From positions 1 to 54,855 of the forward strand of contig NZ_JADEWT010000032.1 in NCBI RefSeq assembly GCF_015207505.1: a stretch of 54,855 nucleotides of DNA, given 5' to 3'. Source of the stretch: Tychonema sp. LEGE 06208. Lineage in GTDB: Bacteria; Cyanobacteriota; Cyanobacteriia; Cyanobacteriales; Microcoleaceae. The translations under genes were made by a program, and so were the position numbers. Position 1 is the first letter of the stretch. Each line of letters starts with the position of its first letter. Under the pieces are notes generated by a model. It made no database searches. It was given only the letters and a program-made list of their open reading frames with translations, and had not been told where the DNA came from. This document shows, one piece after another, positions 43,185-52,240 of the stretch.

Positions 43185-44861
43185 TTATTTCAGTTCAACA
43201 TTCACTGTAGCAGACATCCCCGGTGCGATCCGAGTTTCGTAGCCTTTAATGCTTTCGGCATCAAACACAACTTTTACCGGAATCCGCTGCACAACTTTGG
43301 TGAAATTTCCAGTAGCATTATCGGGAGGCAATAAGGAGAATTGAGCGCCAGAAGCAGGGGAGAAACTATCGAGATGACCTTCAAATTTGCGGCCACCAAA
43401 AGCATCTAATTTGATTTCTACTTTTTGGCCTGGTTTCATGTTTGCCAGTTGCGTTTCTTTGAAGTTAGCAATTATCCACAAATCATTACTGACGATCGCC
43501 ATTAATGGACTTCCCGGCTGCACCCGCTGCCCGACTTCAACCGATTTGCGGCCGATTTGTCCGGCGGCTGGTGCGGTGATATTCGTGTAGGAAAGTTGCA
43601 GTTGAGCGTCTTTAACCGCAGCTTCCGATTGGGCGATCGCAGCCTTAGCAGCATCATACTGCGATCGGCTGACTTTAGTTTGTTCGCCCGTAGCTTGAGC
43701 TTGTTGCAACCCGCCCTGGGATGCAGCGAGTTTCGCTTCGGCGGTACTGATACCTTCTTGGGCTACGGCGACTTTAGCTTCGGCGCTGGCGATGCCGACT
43801 TTAGCTTGCGCTACTTGGGCTTCGGCTTGTTTTACCCCTTCTTTAGCTTGGGCTACTCCTGCTTGGGCTTCGATTACGCCTTCTTTGGCTTGGGCTAAGC
43901 GCGCTCTAGCTTGGGCAATTCCTTGTTGGGCTGCGGTGGTTTGGCCTCGGGCTACTTCATAGGCGGCTCTAGCTGCGTCTAGTTGCTGGCGGGCGATCGC
44001 ACCTTCTTCTTGCAAGCTTTCGTAACGTTTATAATCGGCTTGCGTTTTAACCAGACTAGCTTGCGCTTGTACTAGCTGAGCTTGCGCGGCCGCAATACCG
44101 GCTTGGGCTTCCGTCACTTTGGCTTGTGCTTGGGGAATTCCGGCTTCGGCTTGGGCGACTTTGGCGATTGCTGCGGGCACGCCGGCTTCGGCTTGGGCGA
44201 CTGCGGCTTCGGCGGCGGGTACGCCTTGTTGGGCTTCTTTAATGGCTGCTTGGGCGGTGGAAATGCCAGCATTGGCGGTGCTGATATCTCCTTGGGCTTG
44301 GGCTGTTTTGCCTTGGCTGGTTTGAGAGGCGAGGGCAATATTGGCTTGGGCTGCTTCGGCTTGGCGGCGGGCGTTTTCTAAGGCTGCTTGGGATTGTTGC
44401 AGTTTAACTTGGTAGTCGCGGGGGTCGAGTTTAATCAGCGGTTGTCCGCGTTTGACTTGTTGGTTGTCTTGCACTAAGACTTCGCCGACTGTACCGTTGA
44501 TGCGGCTGCTGACTTGGTGGATGTGTCCGGCAACTGTGGCGTTGTCGGTTTCTTCGTGGATGGAAGCGTATTGCCAGTAGTGGTAGCCGAAGCTGCCCGC
44601 TGCGATCGCCCCGATGCCCAATACAGCGAAAATTAGTGGTTTCTTGGACTTTTTCTTGGGTGTTTCCGACGGCGGCAGGGGTGGTTGGATTTCTGTTTCT
44701 GGGCCGGTTTTGAGCTCGGTGCTGACTTCTGTTTCTGGGGCGGGGATTACTGGTAGGCTTTTGGCTATGGTGTCATCGATCGGCTTTTCTAATACCGCGA
44801 CTGCTTTACCGTTGCCGTTGCCGTTGAATTCTGCTGGGTTGGTTTCGTTGGTGGGTTTCAT
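43185..44861 (-). CDS. HlyD/EmrA-type membrane fusion protein
   Basis: A 558-residue periplasmic adaptor of a multidrug or secretion pump. A 74-residue Pro-rich cytoplasmic tail precedes one membrane helix (LIFAVLGIGAIAAGSFGYHY). The lipoyl half-domains are INGTVGEVLVQDNQQVKRGQ and ITAPAAGQIGRKSVEVGQRV. Between them lies an Ala/Gln/Glu-rich coiled coil of about 280 residues with seven-residue periodicity (AQAGV, AQAKE), longer than usual for EmrA. AGGAGT is the ribosome binding site. The inner-membrane partner gene is not in the window; a MarR gene lies upstream. Confidence 0.9.
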   Translation of the reverse strand: MKPTNETNPAEFNGNGNGKAVAVLEKPIDDTIAKSLPVIPAPETEVSTELKTGPETEIQPPLPPSETPKKKSKKPLIFAVLGIGAIAAGSFGYHYWQYASIHEETDNATVAGHIHQVSSRINGTVGEVLVQDNQQVKRGQPLIKLDPRDYQVKLQQSQAALENARRQAEAAQANIALASQTSQGKTAQAQGDISTANAGISTAQAAIKEAQQGVPAAEAAVAQAEAGVPAAIAKVAQAEAGIPQAQAKVTEAQAGIAAAQAQLVQAQASLVKTQADYKRYESLQEEGAIARQQLDAARAAYEVARGQTTAAQQGIAQARARLAQAKEGVIEAQAGVAQAKEGVKQAEAQVAQAKVGIASAEAKVAVAQEGISTAEAKLAASQGGLQQAQATGEQTKVSRSQYDAAKAAIAQSEAAVKDAQLQLSYTNITAPAAGQIGRKSVEVGQRVQPGSPLMAIVSNDLWIIANFKETQLANMKPGQKVEIKLDAFGGRKFEGHLDSFSPASGAQFSLLPPDNATGNFTKVVQRIPVKVVFDAESIKGYETRIAPGMSATVNVELK

Positions 44862-45024
44862 GGTAGTTGACTCCTGAGATTTTAATAAGATGCCGTTTGG
44901 TTAGAGTACGTAGTTTTTATTTATTAAGACTGCTGTTTTTAAGAGTGCGTAGTATTTTGCGGTTATTTGTAATTTAGTAGAGGTAGATGCTGCTGCGCTT
45001 CATCCGTGAGAGTGATTTGTCGGT

Positions 45025-45495
45025 TTAGGAAAGATTGGCGATCGCAATATCGATGAGTTCTGAGAAGCGTTCTCGATCAACCGGGGAAATTCCAGTCATT
45101 GACTTCTCTCTGATAGTCGCTACCAGTGGCGGCAGCACGTCTTGCAGTTCCCTGCCTGCATCTGTCAGCCAAATTCGCCAAATGCGCCGATCGCGGGTGT
45201 CTCTCTCGCGGCGGACTAGGCCTCTTTCTTCCATGCGATCGATCACGCCCGTCAGCGTCCCGCCTACCTGTTGCAGTTTGTCGCCAATGCTGGAAGTAGG
45301 CAAACCGTCTTCTTGCCACAAGCAGCACAGTACCAGCCAGTGAAAAGGTGTCAGCCCGAAGGGTTCGAGTATTTCTTGCAGCCTGCGAGTTCCTAGCTGC
45401 CCCAGCAGTTTGAGCCGGTAGCCCAGGCTATGGGGAGCAAGAACGTCGTGCCACTGAGCTAGATATTTGCGATCGACAGTGGATGTAGTAACCAT
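45025..45495 (-). CDS. MarR-family transcriptional regulator
   Basis: A 156-residue winged-helix regulator: LGYRLKLLGQLGTRRLQEIL, FHWLVLCCLWQEDGLPTSSI, DKLQQVGGTLTGVIDRMEER and GLVRRERDTRDRRIWRIWLT, the last being the family's wing. MarR repressors usually respond to phenolic or xenobiotic ligands and control neighbouring efflux genes; the HlyD/EmrA gene 163 bp downstream on the same strand is the likely target and may be co-transcribed. The start at 45495 is set by the promoter at 45524-45552, which excludes the longer frame. Confidence 0.88.
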   Translation of the reverse strand: MVTTSTVDRKYLAQWHDVLAPHSLGYRLKLLGQLGTRRLQEILEPFGLTPFHWLVLCCLWQEDGLPTSSIGDKLQQVGGTLTGVIDRMEERGLVRRERDTRDRRIWRIWLTDAGRELQDVLPPLVATIREKSMTGISPVDRERFSELIDIAIANLS

Positions 45496-45523
45496 CGGCT
45501 TATTACTTAGTGTTCGTACTATC

Positions 45524-45552
45524 AGTGTAAAGTGTATTTTGGAAGTTGTCAA
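45524..45552 (-). promoter_or_regulatory. Promoter of the MarR gene
   Basis: On the minus strand TTGACA (45552-45547) and TACACT (45529-45524) are separated by exactly 17 bp, a near-consensus sigma-70 promoter. Transcription would begin about 20 bases before the ATG at 45495. ACACTTTACACT overlaps the -10 and may hold an operator. Confidence 0.68.
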
Positions 45553-45825
45553 GGGGGAAAGTAGAATTTTTGGTTAGGGCAAATGCTGCGCTAAAACTGC
45601 GAACCCAACCGGGTTGAAACCCCTGGCGTGGCGGACTGGCGAACTCGCCCGCTGGCCGACTCGCCCACTCGCCCAGACTGTGGCGTTGCAGAGGGTGTCC
45701 AACTTTCAACTATCCATCGCGCCCTCAACCACCGTGCAAGCCGGATGTCCTTCTGGGGAAAGGTGTTTACAAATCTTAATTGTTCTTAAACTAGAAAGAG
45801 TACATCTTATTTGCGATCGGACTTT

Positions 45826-46488
45826 ATGTTGCTTCCAGACTCTTTGCGTACCAAGTTAGACGACACCGACGATACACTGTTCTATTCCTCTCCTCGGTTT
45901 GTGACTCATGTAGATGACGGGTTTATTCAGCAACTAACCGATTTGTATCGGGAACGGCTCAAACCCAATACTCGGATTTTTGATATGATGAGCAGTTGGG
46001 TGTCTCACTTGCCGGAAGAAATGGAATTTGCCCATGTCGAAGGCCACGGCATGAATGAAGAGGAGTTAGCAAAAAATCCCAGACTGAATCATTATTTCTT
46101 GCAAAATTTGAACGCAAATCCCAAATTGCCGCTGGCAGATGCAGAATTTGACGCAGTTGTCAACTGCGTATCGGTGCAGTATTTGCAACAGCCGGATGCG
46201 ATTTTTGCTGAAATTCGCCGCATTTTGAAGCCCGGAGGCGTAGCAATTATCAGCTTTTCCAACCGGATGTTTTATCAAAAGGCAATTGCGGCTTGGCGGG
46301 AAGGTGCGGAGGGCGATCGGGTACAATTGGTCAAGAGTTACTTTGATTCGGTCAAAGGAGCGAGCATACCCGGATTTAGCAAACCGGAAGTAGTTAGTAA
46401 ACAGTCTAACTTACCGAGTTTTATGCAAATGCTGGGGATGGGAGGCGGCGATCCATTTTATGCGGTAGTTGCTTACCGCCAAAGTTAG
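45826..46488 (+). CDS. Methyltransferase-like protein (type 11) with altered SAM motif
   Basis: A 220-residue protein. The SAM-binding region reads RIFDMMSSWVSHLPEEM in place of the usual D.G.G.G loop; LPLADAEFDAVVNCVSVQYL and EIRRILKPGGVAIISFSNRM are the later methyltransferase motifs. A related family with the MSSWVSHLP motif exists in plants and bacteria as far as I recall, without a defined substrate. ATG 45826 is chosen over an upstream TTG. Monocistronic. Confidence 0.72.
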   Translation: MLLPDSLRTKLDDTDDTLFYSSPRFVTHVDDGFIQQLTDLYRERLKPNTRIFDMMSSWVSHLPEEMEFAHVEGHGMNEEELAKNPRLNHYFLQNLNANPKLPLADAEFDAVVNCVSVQYLQQPDAIFAEIRRILKPGGVAIISFSNRMFYQKAIAAWREGAEGDRVQLVKSYFDSVKGASIPGFSKPEVVSKQSNLPSFMQMLGMGGGDPFYAVVAYRQS

Positions 46489-46499
46489 AATTTTTTAGG

Positions 46500-46558
46500 T
46501 TTGTAGTGAAGACTTTAGTCCGCTGATTTTTTTAAGGACTAAAGTCCTTACTACAAAC
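46500..46558. repeat. GTAGTG/AAAGTCC-family palindromic element
   Basis: TTTGTAGTGAAGACTTTAGTCC starts at 46500 and pairs with GGACTAAAGTCCTTACTACAAA ending at 46558, so it forms a near-perfect hairpin immediately downstream of the methyltransferase-like gene. It is probably a terminator and a member of the family at 29018. Confidence 0.8.
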
Positions 46559-46613
46559 CGAGCCAAGGTTAGGTTCTTTAAGTTAGAATATATTTAACAG
46601 TTGCTCCTCAAAT

Positions 46614-46850
46614 ATGGAAAACCAACTTTTGCAGCGCATCACACTTGACCCCAATATTTGTCACGGAAAACCCTGTATTCGCGGTCTTAGATATCCAGTA
46701 GAGTTGATTCTTGAATTACTTAGTTCTGGTATGAATTTTCAAGAAATAATAGATGATTATGACGATTTAGAACATGAGGATATTTTAGCTGCTTTGCTTT
46801 TTGCAGCGCGGCTTACTCAAGTAAAAAGCATATATCGAGTATTAGTGTAA
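46614..46850 (+). CDS. DUF433 antitoxin
   Basis: A 78-residue DUF433 protein in canonical form: LQRITLDPNICHGKPCIRGL, RYPVELILELLSSGMNFQEI, DDYDDLEHEDILAALLFAA. This is the common antitoxin partner of DUF5615 PIN-like proteins. Its stop codon overlaps the following start by one base (TAATG), which couples their translation. Confidence 0.9.
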   Translation: MENQLLQRITLDPNICHGKPCIRGLRYPVELILELLSSGMNFQEIIDDYDDLEHEDILAALLFAARLTQVKSIYRVLV

Positions 46851-47203
46851 TGAAGTTTTTGGTAGATGCACAATTACCAGTACGTCTGGCGCGCGTTCTG
46901 CAATCTGCTGGTCACGATACTATTCATACTAAGGATTTACCTCGACAAAACGCAACTCCCGATTCAGAAGTTAACTTGTTTTCAATCCAAGAAGGCAGAA
47001 TTGTTATCACAAAAGATAGAGATTTTATCGATTCATTTATGATTAAGCAGCAACCTTACAAGGTGTTAATATTGACCACGGGCAATATAAATAATAACCA
47101 ACTTATCGACTTATTTATAAATAATTTGTCGCAGTTGACTGAACTATTTCAGCAACATTCATTGATCGAAATGAATCGCGATACAATTGTAGTTCATCAA
47201 TAA
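46850..47203 (+). CDS. DUF5615 PIN-like toxin
   Basis: A 117-residue DUF5615 protein: MKFLVDAQLPVRLARVLQSA, GHDTIHTKDLP, then GRIVITKDRDFIDSFM and VLILTTGNI. Conserved acidic residues in VDAQLP and TKDRDF form the presumed metal-dependent RNase site. It is the second gene of a co-translated pair with DUF433. Confidence 0.9.
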   Translation: MKFLVDAQLPVRLARVLQSAGHDTIHTKDLPRQNATPDSEVNLFSIQEGRIVITKDRDFIDSFMIKQQPYKVLILTTGNINNNQLIDLFINNLSQLTELFQQHSLIEMNRDTIVVHQ

Positions 47204-47227
47204 TAATCAAACAGGTAAAACCTTGAT

Positions 47228-47938
47228 ATGAAACCATATCAGCAAATAGCGATCGATGAATGCGGCGAACCCTTAGTGCCAATTCCCACCGAACATTTTG
47301 CCTTGGAAACGCCGCACCCCTATCAAAAACTGGGTGCTCCTTATCACAACAGCAAAGCAGATTCGCCTTACTATTTGCGGCAAGGAGTTGTCAATAGTTT
47401 AATAAAAGCTAAAACACAACTACAGCAACATTATCCTCATTGGCAAATTCTGATATTTGACGCTTATCGGCCGGTAGAAGTTCAGCAATTTATGATAGAT
47501 TATACTTTCAATCAAATTGCTGTAGCTCAAGGCTGCGAATTTCCGGTTTCCGAAGACAAACGTGAAGTAATTATCCAACACGTATATCAATTTTGGGCTG
47601 TACCGAGTATGGATCTGGCTACGCCTCCGCCTCACAGTACAGGCGCTGCTTTAGATATAACTTTAGTGGATGAAAATAATCAACAAATTGATATGGGTTC
47701 TCCGATTGATGAAACATCAGAACGCTCTTATCCCGATTATTTTGCCAAGAGCAAACAGCCTCACAAACAGGAATATCACCTGCACAGGCAAATATTAAAA
47801 GATGCCATGATAGCGGCTGGTTTTCAGCAGCATCCTAAGGAGTGGTGGCATTTTTGTCTGGGCGATCAAATGTGGGCTTGGTTGACAAATAACAATAATA
47901 GTGGTAAGAAAGTTATCGCTAGATACGGTCGCTATTAA
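47228..47938 (+). CDS. D-Ala-D-Ala dipeptidase, VanX-like (M15D)
   Basis: A 236-residue zinc dipeptidase. The VanX motifs are FDAYRPVEVQQFM (arginine that binds substrate), PPHSTGAALDITLVD (zinc His and Asp), and EWWHFCLGD (catalytic Glu, zinc His). It would hydrolyse D-Ala-D-Ala, recycling wall precursors; in this setting it is more likely a turnover enzyme than a glycopeptide-resistance factor. No signal peptide is seen, as expected for cytosolic VanX. It is 24 bp after the toxin gene but probably independent. Confidence 0.9.
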   Translation: MKPYQQIAIDECGEPLVPIPTEHFALETPHPYQKLGAPYHNSKADSPYYLRQGVVNSLIKAKTQLQQHYPHWQILIFDAYRPVEVQQFMIDYTFNQIAVAQGCEFPVSEDKREVIIQHVYQFWAVPSMDLATPPPHSTGAALDITLVDENNQQIDMGSPIDETSERSYPDYFAKSKQPHKQEYHLHRQILKDAMIAAGFQQHPKEWWHFCLGDQMWAWLTNNNNSGKKVIARYGRY

Positions 47939-48241
47939 ACTATTTGAGATTTTCCATTTTTCGATTTGAGATGACTGAATGCTCGATCGACTATAAATCA
48001 ATTGGACAGCAACCGCCAAGAGACTGAGAAAGTTTTCGCATTGCTCAAACCCTTGCTTTGATTGCTGCTTCCTTCTTCCTTCGTGCTTCTTTTTACCTCG
48101 ATTGAAGCCTTTGAAGCCTTCTTTCTGCTATCGAGGCTATTGCCAGCGGGGTAGCGGTGCTTTAAAATTAACCAGAGCGAACAAGTGCAGGCAAATCGAG
48201 CCAGCACCGCAAACCCTAAAGGATAACTTAGATTTCACCCC
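47939..48241. other. Spacer without recognised features
   Basis: About 300 bp, with a T/C-rich run near 48067-48090 (TTCCTTCTTCCTTCG, a repeat unit shared with 35399 and 2222). I see no gene, tRNA or strong hairpin. Confidence 0.5.
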
Positions 48242-49312
48242 ATGAAAGCACTCATCCTCTCTGGCGGCAAAGGTACACGCTTGCGTCCCCTAACCTATAC
48301 GGGTGCTAAGCAGTTGGTTCCTGTGGCAAATAAGCCGATACTGTGGTACGGAATAGAAGGAATTGTGGCGGCTGGGATTACGGATATTGGGATTGTTATT
48401 AGTCCCGAAACTGGGGAAGAGGTGAAGGCGAAAACTGGAGATGGATCTCGCTTCGGTGCAAAAATTACTTATATCTTGCAATCAGAACCGGCGGGACTCG
48501 CTCACGCGGTGAAAGTTGCCCGACCGTTTTTAGGCGATTCTCCGTTTATTATGTATTTGGGAGATAACTTAATTGAAAATTCGCTAGATCCGTTTTTAGA
48601 GATTTTTCAAAAGCAAAAACTAGACGGTCTAATTTTGTTGCGTCCAGTTGTAAATCCTTCGGCTTTCGGTGTGGCAAAAGTTGATGAAAACGGGCGAGTT
48701 TTGCAGTTGGTAGAAAAACCAAAAGTTCCACCGTCGAATTTAGCACTGGTGGGAATTTACTTTTTTGCTCCTACTATTCATGAGGCGATCGATCAAATTC
48801 AACCTTCGCCCCGCGGCGAACTGGAAATTACTGATGCTATCCAACAGCTCATCAATCAGAAAAAACAGGTAGAAGCCTGTAATTTAGAGGGTTGGTGGCT
48901 GGACACGGGGAAAAAAGATGATTTGCTGAGTGCAAATCAAATCATTTTAGATAGCCGTATCGTAGCTTCATCTGAATTGAAAGTAGAGAGCACAAGTCAA
49001 ATTATCGGGCGCGTGCAAATAGGCGAAGGAACGGAAATTATTAATTCTACAGTTCGCGGGCCTGTGGTAATTGGAGAAAATAGCCGCATTGAAAATTGCT
49101 TTGTCGGGCCTTACAGCAGTATTGGCGATCGCGTGACGATGATTGATGCTGATATCGAACACAGTGTAATATTGCAAGGGGCGAAAATAATTGGCATTCA
49201 TCAGCGAATTGTTGATAGCGTGATCGGGCAGCGAGCTCAACTGATTAATGCGCCGGCGCGTCCAAAGGCTTTGCGGTTTATGATCGGTGATGACAGTCAA
49301 ATTGAGTTATAG
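48242..49312 (+). CDS. Glucose-1-phosphate thymidylyltransferase, long form
   Basis: A 356-residue nucleotidyltransferase that makes dTDP-glucose (or a related NDP-sugar) for polysaccharide synthesis. ALILSGGKGTRLRPLTYTGA is the nucleotide-binding loop, IMYLGDNLI the metal site, FGVAKVDENGRVLQLVEKP the sugar site and GWWLDTGKKDDLL the family end. The C-terminal 110 residues form a left-handed beta-helix (IGEGTEIINSTVRGPVVIGE). The long form is typical of RmlA-like enzymes in antibiotic and exopolysaccharide clusters. It is first in a row of glycan genes. Confidence 0.92.
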   Translation: MKALILSGGKGTRLRPLTYTGAKQLVPVANKPILWYGIEGIVAAGITDIGIVISPETGEEVKAKTGDGSRFGAKITYILQSEPAGLAHAVKVARPFLGDSPFIMYLGDNLIENSLDPFLEIFQKQKLDGLILLRPVVNPSAFGVAKVDENGRVLQLVEKPKVPPSNLALVGIYFFAPTIHEAIDQIQPSPRGELEITDAIQQLINQKKQVEACNLEGWWLDTGKKDDLLSANQIILDSRIVASSELKVESTSQIIGRVQIGEGTEIINSTVRGPVVIGENSRIENCFVGPYSSIGDRVTMIDADIEHSVILQGAKIIGIHQRIVDSVIGQRAQLINAPARPKALRFMIGDDSQIEL

Positions 49313-49530
49313 CATTTCGAGCTCTCATATAAGGTGCCGCTGGGCATAGGCCTCCGTGGGCATACCTCACAACGCGATCGAACCGCTATAGCTTAAGTTG
49401 AGATGATGCCAATATCGGAAGCAATAATCATGATTTAACAAGAGATACATTTTCTTGTGGGGTGGGCATCCTGCCCGCCCTCGAACAGCCAAAACGCCTG
49501 TTCCGTAATAAGTCATACTACGTTATCTCA

Positions 49531-49539
49531 AGGAGGTGA
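49531..49539 (+). promoter_or_regulatory. Consensus Shine-Dalgarno fixing a TTG start
   Basis: AGGAGGTGA at 49531-49539 is a full anti-16S match. The only suitable start at proper distance is TTG at 49544 (4 bases on). It shows that the long upstream open frame, which passes through a GTGGGGTGGGCATCC repeat, is not translated from its first codon. Confidence 0.82.
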
Positions 49540-49543
49540 AAGA

Positions 49544-50077
49544 TTGGAGTCCGAAGAAATACCAACTCAACAAATTATAGATAAATTGCGACAAACTTTG
49601 GAGCCGCGAATTGGTATTGCTGATTCGCTGATGTTTGCAAGAGAAAATAATGCGATCGCCCGAGATGAAGATGACGAGGATATCGCCCTTTTGAAGACTG
49701 GTTTCGACATTTACAACGTCCCCATTACTTCTTACCAAAGGCGACTGGGTTCCGCAGTCATAGCCGTTAGGAAAATCGTCCGAAAATTGCTCAGGCCGGT
49801 ACTCGAACGACAAGTAATTTACAATTTTGCTAATACCCGCGTGGTGCAAACGTTGAGCAGACAGTTGCAAAAATTGCAAGAAAATCAACAAACTCTAGAG
49901 AAAAAAATTGTATCAGAGTTCAATGGCTGTTTTCCCGAAGTTAAAGCACAGCTTGAGACTCAACAACAGGCGATCGCAAATTTTCAGTCAGAAATAGAGG
50001 AAATTAAAGCAGTGCAGCAGCAACATACTGCTATTTTAGAGATGATTACCGCTCAATTGCGCGATCGACAAAAATAA
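49544..50077 (+). CDS. Coiled-coil protein of glycan cluster, unknown function
   Basis: A 177-residue protein starting with TTG after a perfect Shine-Dalgarno. Residues 5-50 are helical and acidic (LRQTLEPRIGIADSL), a middle part has YNVPITSYQRRLGSAVIAVRKIVRKLLRPVLE, and residues 100-177 are a coiled coil (LQKLQENQQTLEKKI). It ends 10 bp before the glycosyltransferase gene, so the two are likely co-expressed. Similar proteins beside glycosyltransferases may act as scaffolds or membrane tethers; I do not recognise a family. Confidence 0.72.
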   Translation: MESEEIPTQQIIDKLRQTLEPRIGIADSLMFARENNAIARDEDDEDIALLKTGFDIYNVPITSYQRRLGSAVIAVRKIVRKLLRPVLERQVIYNFANTRVVQTLSRQLQKLQENQQTLEKKIVSEFNGCFPEVKAQLETQQQAIANFQSEIEEIKAVQQQHTAILEMITAQLRDRQK

Positions 50078-50087
50078 AGCATCAAAA

Positions 50088-52217
50088 ATGACCACACTGC
50101 CAATATGCTCGTTAATTATAGTCAACTATAACGGTCTTCGCCACACGAAAGATTGCTTAAAATCTCTACAAAAACTTGCGTATCCCGAACAGCAACTCGA
50201 TTTACTTGTAATTGACAATTGTTCTAAAGACGATTCGGTTAATGCTTTGCGCGAACTGTTTCCTAAAGTTCGGATATTTGTTAATTCCGCGAACAACTTC
50301 GCCAAAGCTCTCAACCTCGGAATCGGCGAAGCAAAAGGGGAATATATCGCCTTTTTAAATAATGATGCAACCCTTGACAGTCACTGGTTGGAAATATTAG
50401 TAAAACGGCTAGAAACTGACGATAAAGTCGGCGCTGCTAGCGGTAAATTATTGTTTAAAGACGGGCGAATTAACAGCGCGGGAATTCAGCAATTACCTGA
50501 GTTTTATTGGCAAGATATCGGTTTTGGCGAGAAAGATTCGGGACAGTACGATAAAGAAGAAAAAGTCGAGGGACTTTGTTGGGCGGCGGTGCTTTTTCGC
50601 AGGGAATGTCTAGAAGATGTGGGGTCGATTGATGAAGATTTTGTGATGTATTTTGAGGATGTAGAGTTTGCGAAACGCTGCTCTAAACGGGGTTGGAAAA
50701 TGCTTTATGTTCCCGCAGCTATCGCCCATCACGAGTATCGAGGTTCTAGTAAAGGTAGCAAGCTGACTGAGTATTTCTGCAACCGCAATCGGTTTTTGTA
50801 TTTGGCGAAACACGAACCTTTGCAATTAGTTAAGGCGATTCATACTTCAGATTTTTTTTCTAACAAACAGTACAATTTGCTGTTCGAGAGTTTGTTTGTG
50901 GCGATTAAAAAACTGCTAGATTATCAGAAACCGGAAATCATCGCAAATGTACTCCCGCAGTTGTTGGAAAAGTTGGCGGTGATTTACAGCCGCAGCAAGG
51001 TCGATCGCATTTTACCTCGATTGCAGGTGGTTCGGGGCGATCGCAAAATGTCGATCGCCATTTACGATCACGGACTTCATTTTATCGGCGGCGGCCAAAA
51101 ATACGTCGCTACCATCGCCTCCTTGCTGCAAAATGAATTTGATATTACCTTCATCGCCAACAAACCCGTTGCTGTTTCCGACTTAGAATCGTGGTACGGG
51201 CTGAATCTTTCTCGATGCAAAATTAAAATTATTCCGTTGCAGTTTTACGACAAACGCGGAATGCAGTGTATCGATTCCAGCATCATCGTGGAGGACATGG
51301 AAAATCCCTTTGATGAAATTTCCAGAGAAAGCAAAAATTACGATATTTTTATCAATGCTAACCAACTAGAAAAAGTGAAACCGCTATCGCCGATATCAAT
51401 ATTTTTTTGCCATTTTCCCAATGTTTTTCGCAACCGTCACTTTGCTGTGGATGACTACACTTTTATTATTGCCAACAGTCAATTTACTGTCAAGTGGCTG
51501 GAAAAACGCTGGAACTTGCAGCCAACTTTTTTACTTTATCCGCCCGTGGAAATGGCAACGGTGAAAGTGGCGAAAGAAAAGGTCATTTTAGCTGTGGGAC
51601 AGTTTGAAGCTGGGGGAACAAAAAAGCAAATTGAACTAATTAAAGCTTTCCGCAGTTTGCTAGCAGATTATCCCGATCGACTTCAAGGATGGCGGCTGAT
51701 TTTAGCTGGTAGCAGCATTCCAAAAAATCCTTATTTAAAGACGGTTCAAAATTTATTGAGGCAAGATTCAAGGGCGATCGAACTCAAAGTTAATGCTTCT
51801 TTTGAGGAGGTAAAATTGCTTTATGCTAAAGCGAGCATTTTTTGGCACGGCTGCGGTTTGGGTGAAGTGAATCCTCAAAGGTTTGAACATTTCGGGATGG
51901 CGACTGTGGAAGCAATGCAAAACTGTTGTGCTCCGATCGTCTTTGCTGGTGGTGGCCAAGTGGAAATTGTCGAACACGGGCGATCGGGCTTTTTGTTCAA
52001 TACCGTTGAGGAACTTTGCCAGCATTCGCATCAACTAATTGTTAATCCCGATTTGTTAGCTGAACTTCAAGCTGGTGCACAGCAGCGCAGTCAGAACTTT
52101 AGACTTGCAGGTTTTGAGAAAAAAGTCAATAGTTTTTTTGAGATTATTCACCAAGAATATGCTACAATTCGGCTGCCAAATCCTGCTGATATTGCTCAAA
52201 TGCTCGATCGACCTTAA
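50088..52217 (+). CDS. Two-domain glycosyltransferase (GT2 plus GT4)
   Basis: A 709-residue protein. Residues 1-250 are a GT2 rhamnosyltransferase-like domain: SLIIVNYNGLRHTKDCLKSL, DLLVIDNCSKDDSV, IAFLNNDATLDSHWLEIL, and VMYFEDVEFAKRC. Residues 325-700 form a GT4-like domain starting SIAIYDHGLHFIGGGQKYVA, with HFGMATVEAMQNCCAPIVFA as the donor-binding end. Fused transferases often add two sugars of one repeat unit. No membrane helix is seen. It sits in a run of glycan genes from 48.2 to 54.6 kb. Confidence 0.9.
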   Translation: MTTLPICSLIIVNYNGLRHTKDCLKSLQKLAYPEQQLDLLVIDNCSKDDSVNALRELFPKVRIFVNSANNFAKALNLGIGEAKGEYIAFLNNDATLDSHWLEILVKRLETDDKVGAASGKLLFKDGRINSAGIQQLPEFYWQDIGFGEKDSGQYDKEEKVEGLCWAAVLFRRECLEDVGSIDEDFVMYFEDVEFAKRCSKRGWKMLYVPAAIAHHEYRGSSKGSKLTEYFCNRNRFLYLAKHEPLQLVKAIHTSDFFSNKQYNLLFESLFVAIKKLLDYQKPEIIANVLPQLLEKLAVIYSRSKVDRILPRLQVVRGDRKMSIAIYDHGLHFIGGGQKYVATIASLLQNEFDITFIANKPVAVSDLESWYGLNLSRCKIKIIPLQFYDKRGMQCIDSSIIVEDMENPFDEISRESKNYDIFINANQLEKVKPLSPISIFFCHFPNVFRNRHFAVDDYTFIIANSQFTVKWLEKRWNLQPTFLLYPPVEMATVKVAKEKVILAVGQFEAGGTKKQIELIKAFRSLLADYPDRLQGWRLILAGSSIPKNPYLKTVQNLLRQDSRAIELKVNASFEEVKLLYAKASIFWHGCGLGEVNPQRFEHFGMATVEAMQNCCAPIVFAGGGQVEIVEHGRSGFLFNTVEELCQHSHQLIVNPDLLAELQAGAQQRSQNFRLAGFEKKVNSFFEIIHQEYATIRLPNPADIAQMLDRP

Positions 52218-52240
52218 GCATACAAATATGGATGCGGCTA

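Noticed and set aside
43387-44381. Several Ala/Gly/Leu-rich frames opposite and alongside the HlyD gene
   Set aside because: They result from the repetitive coiled-coil coding sequence and show no independent features.
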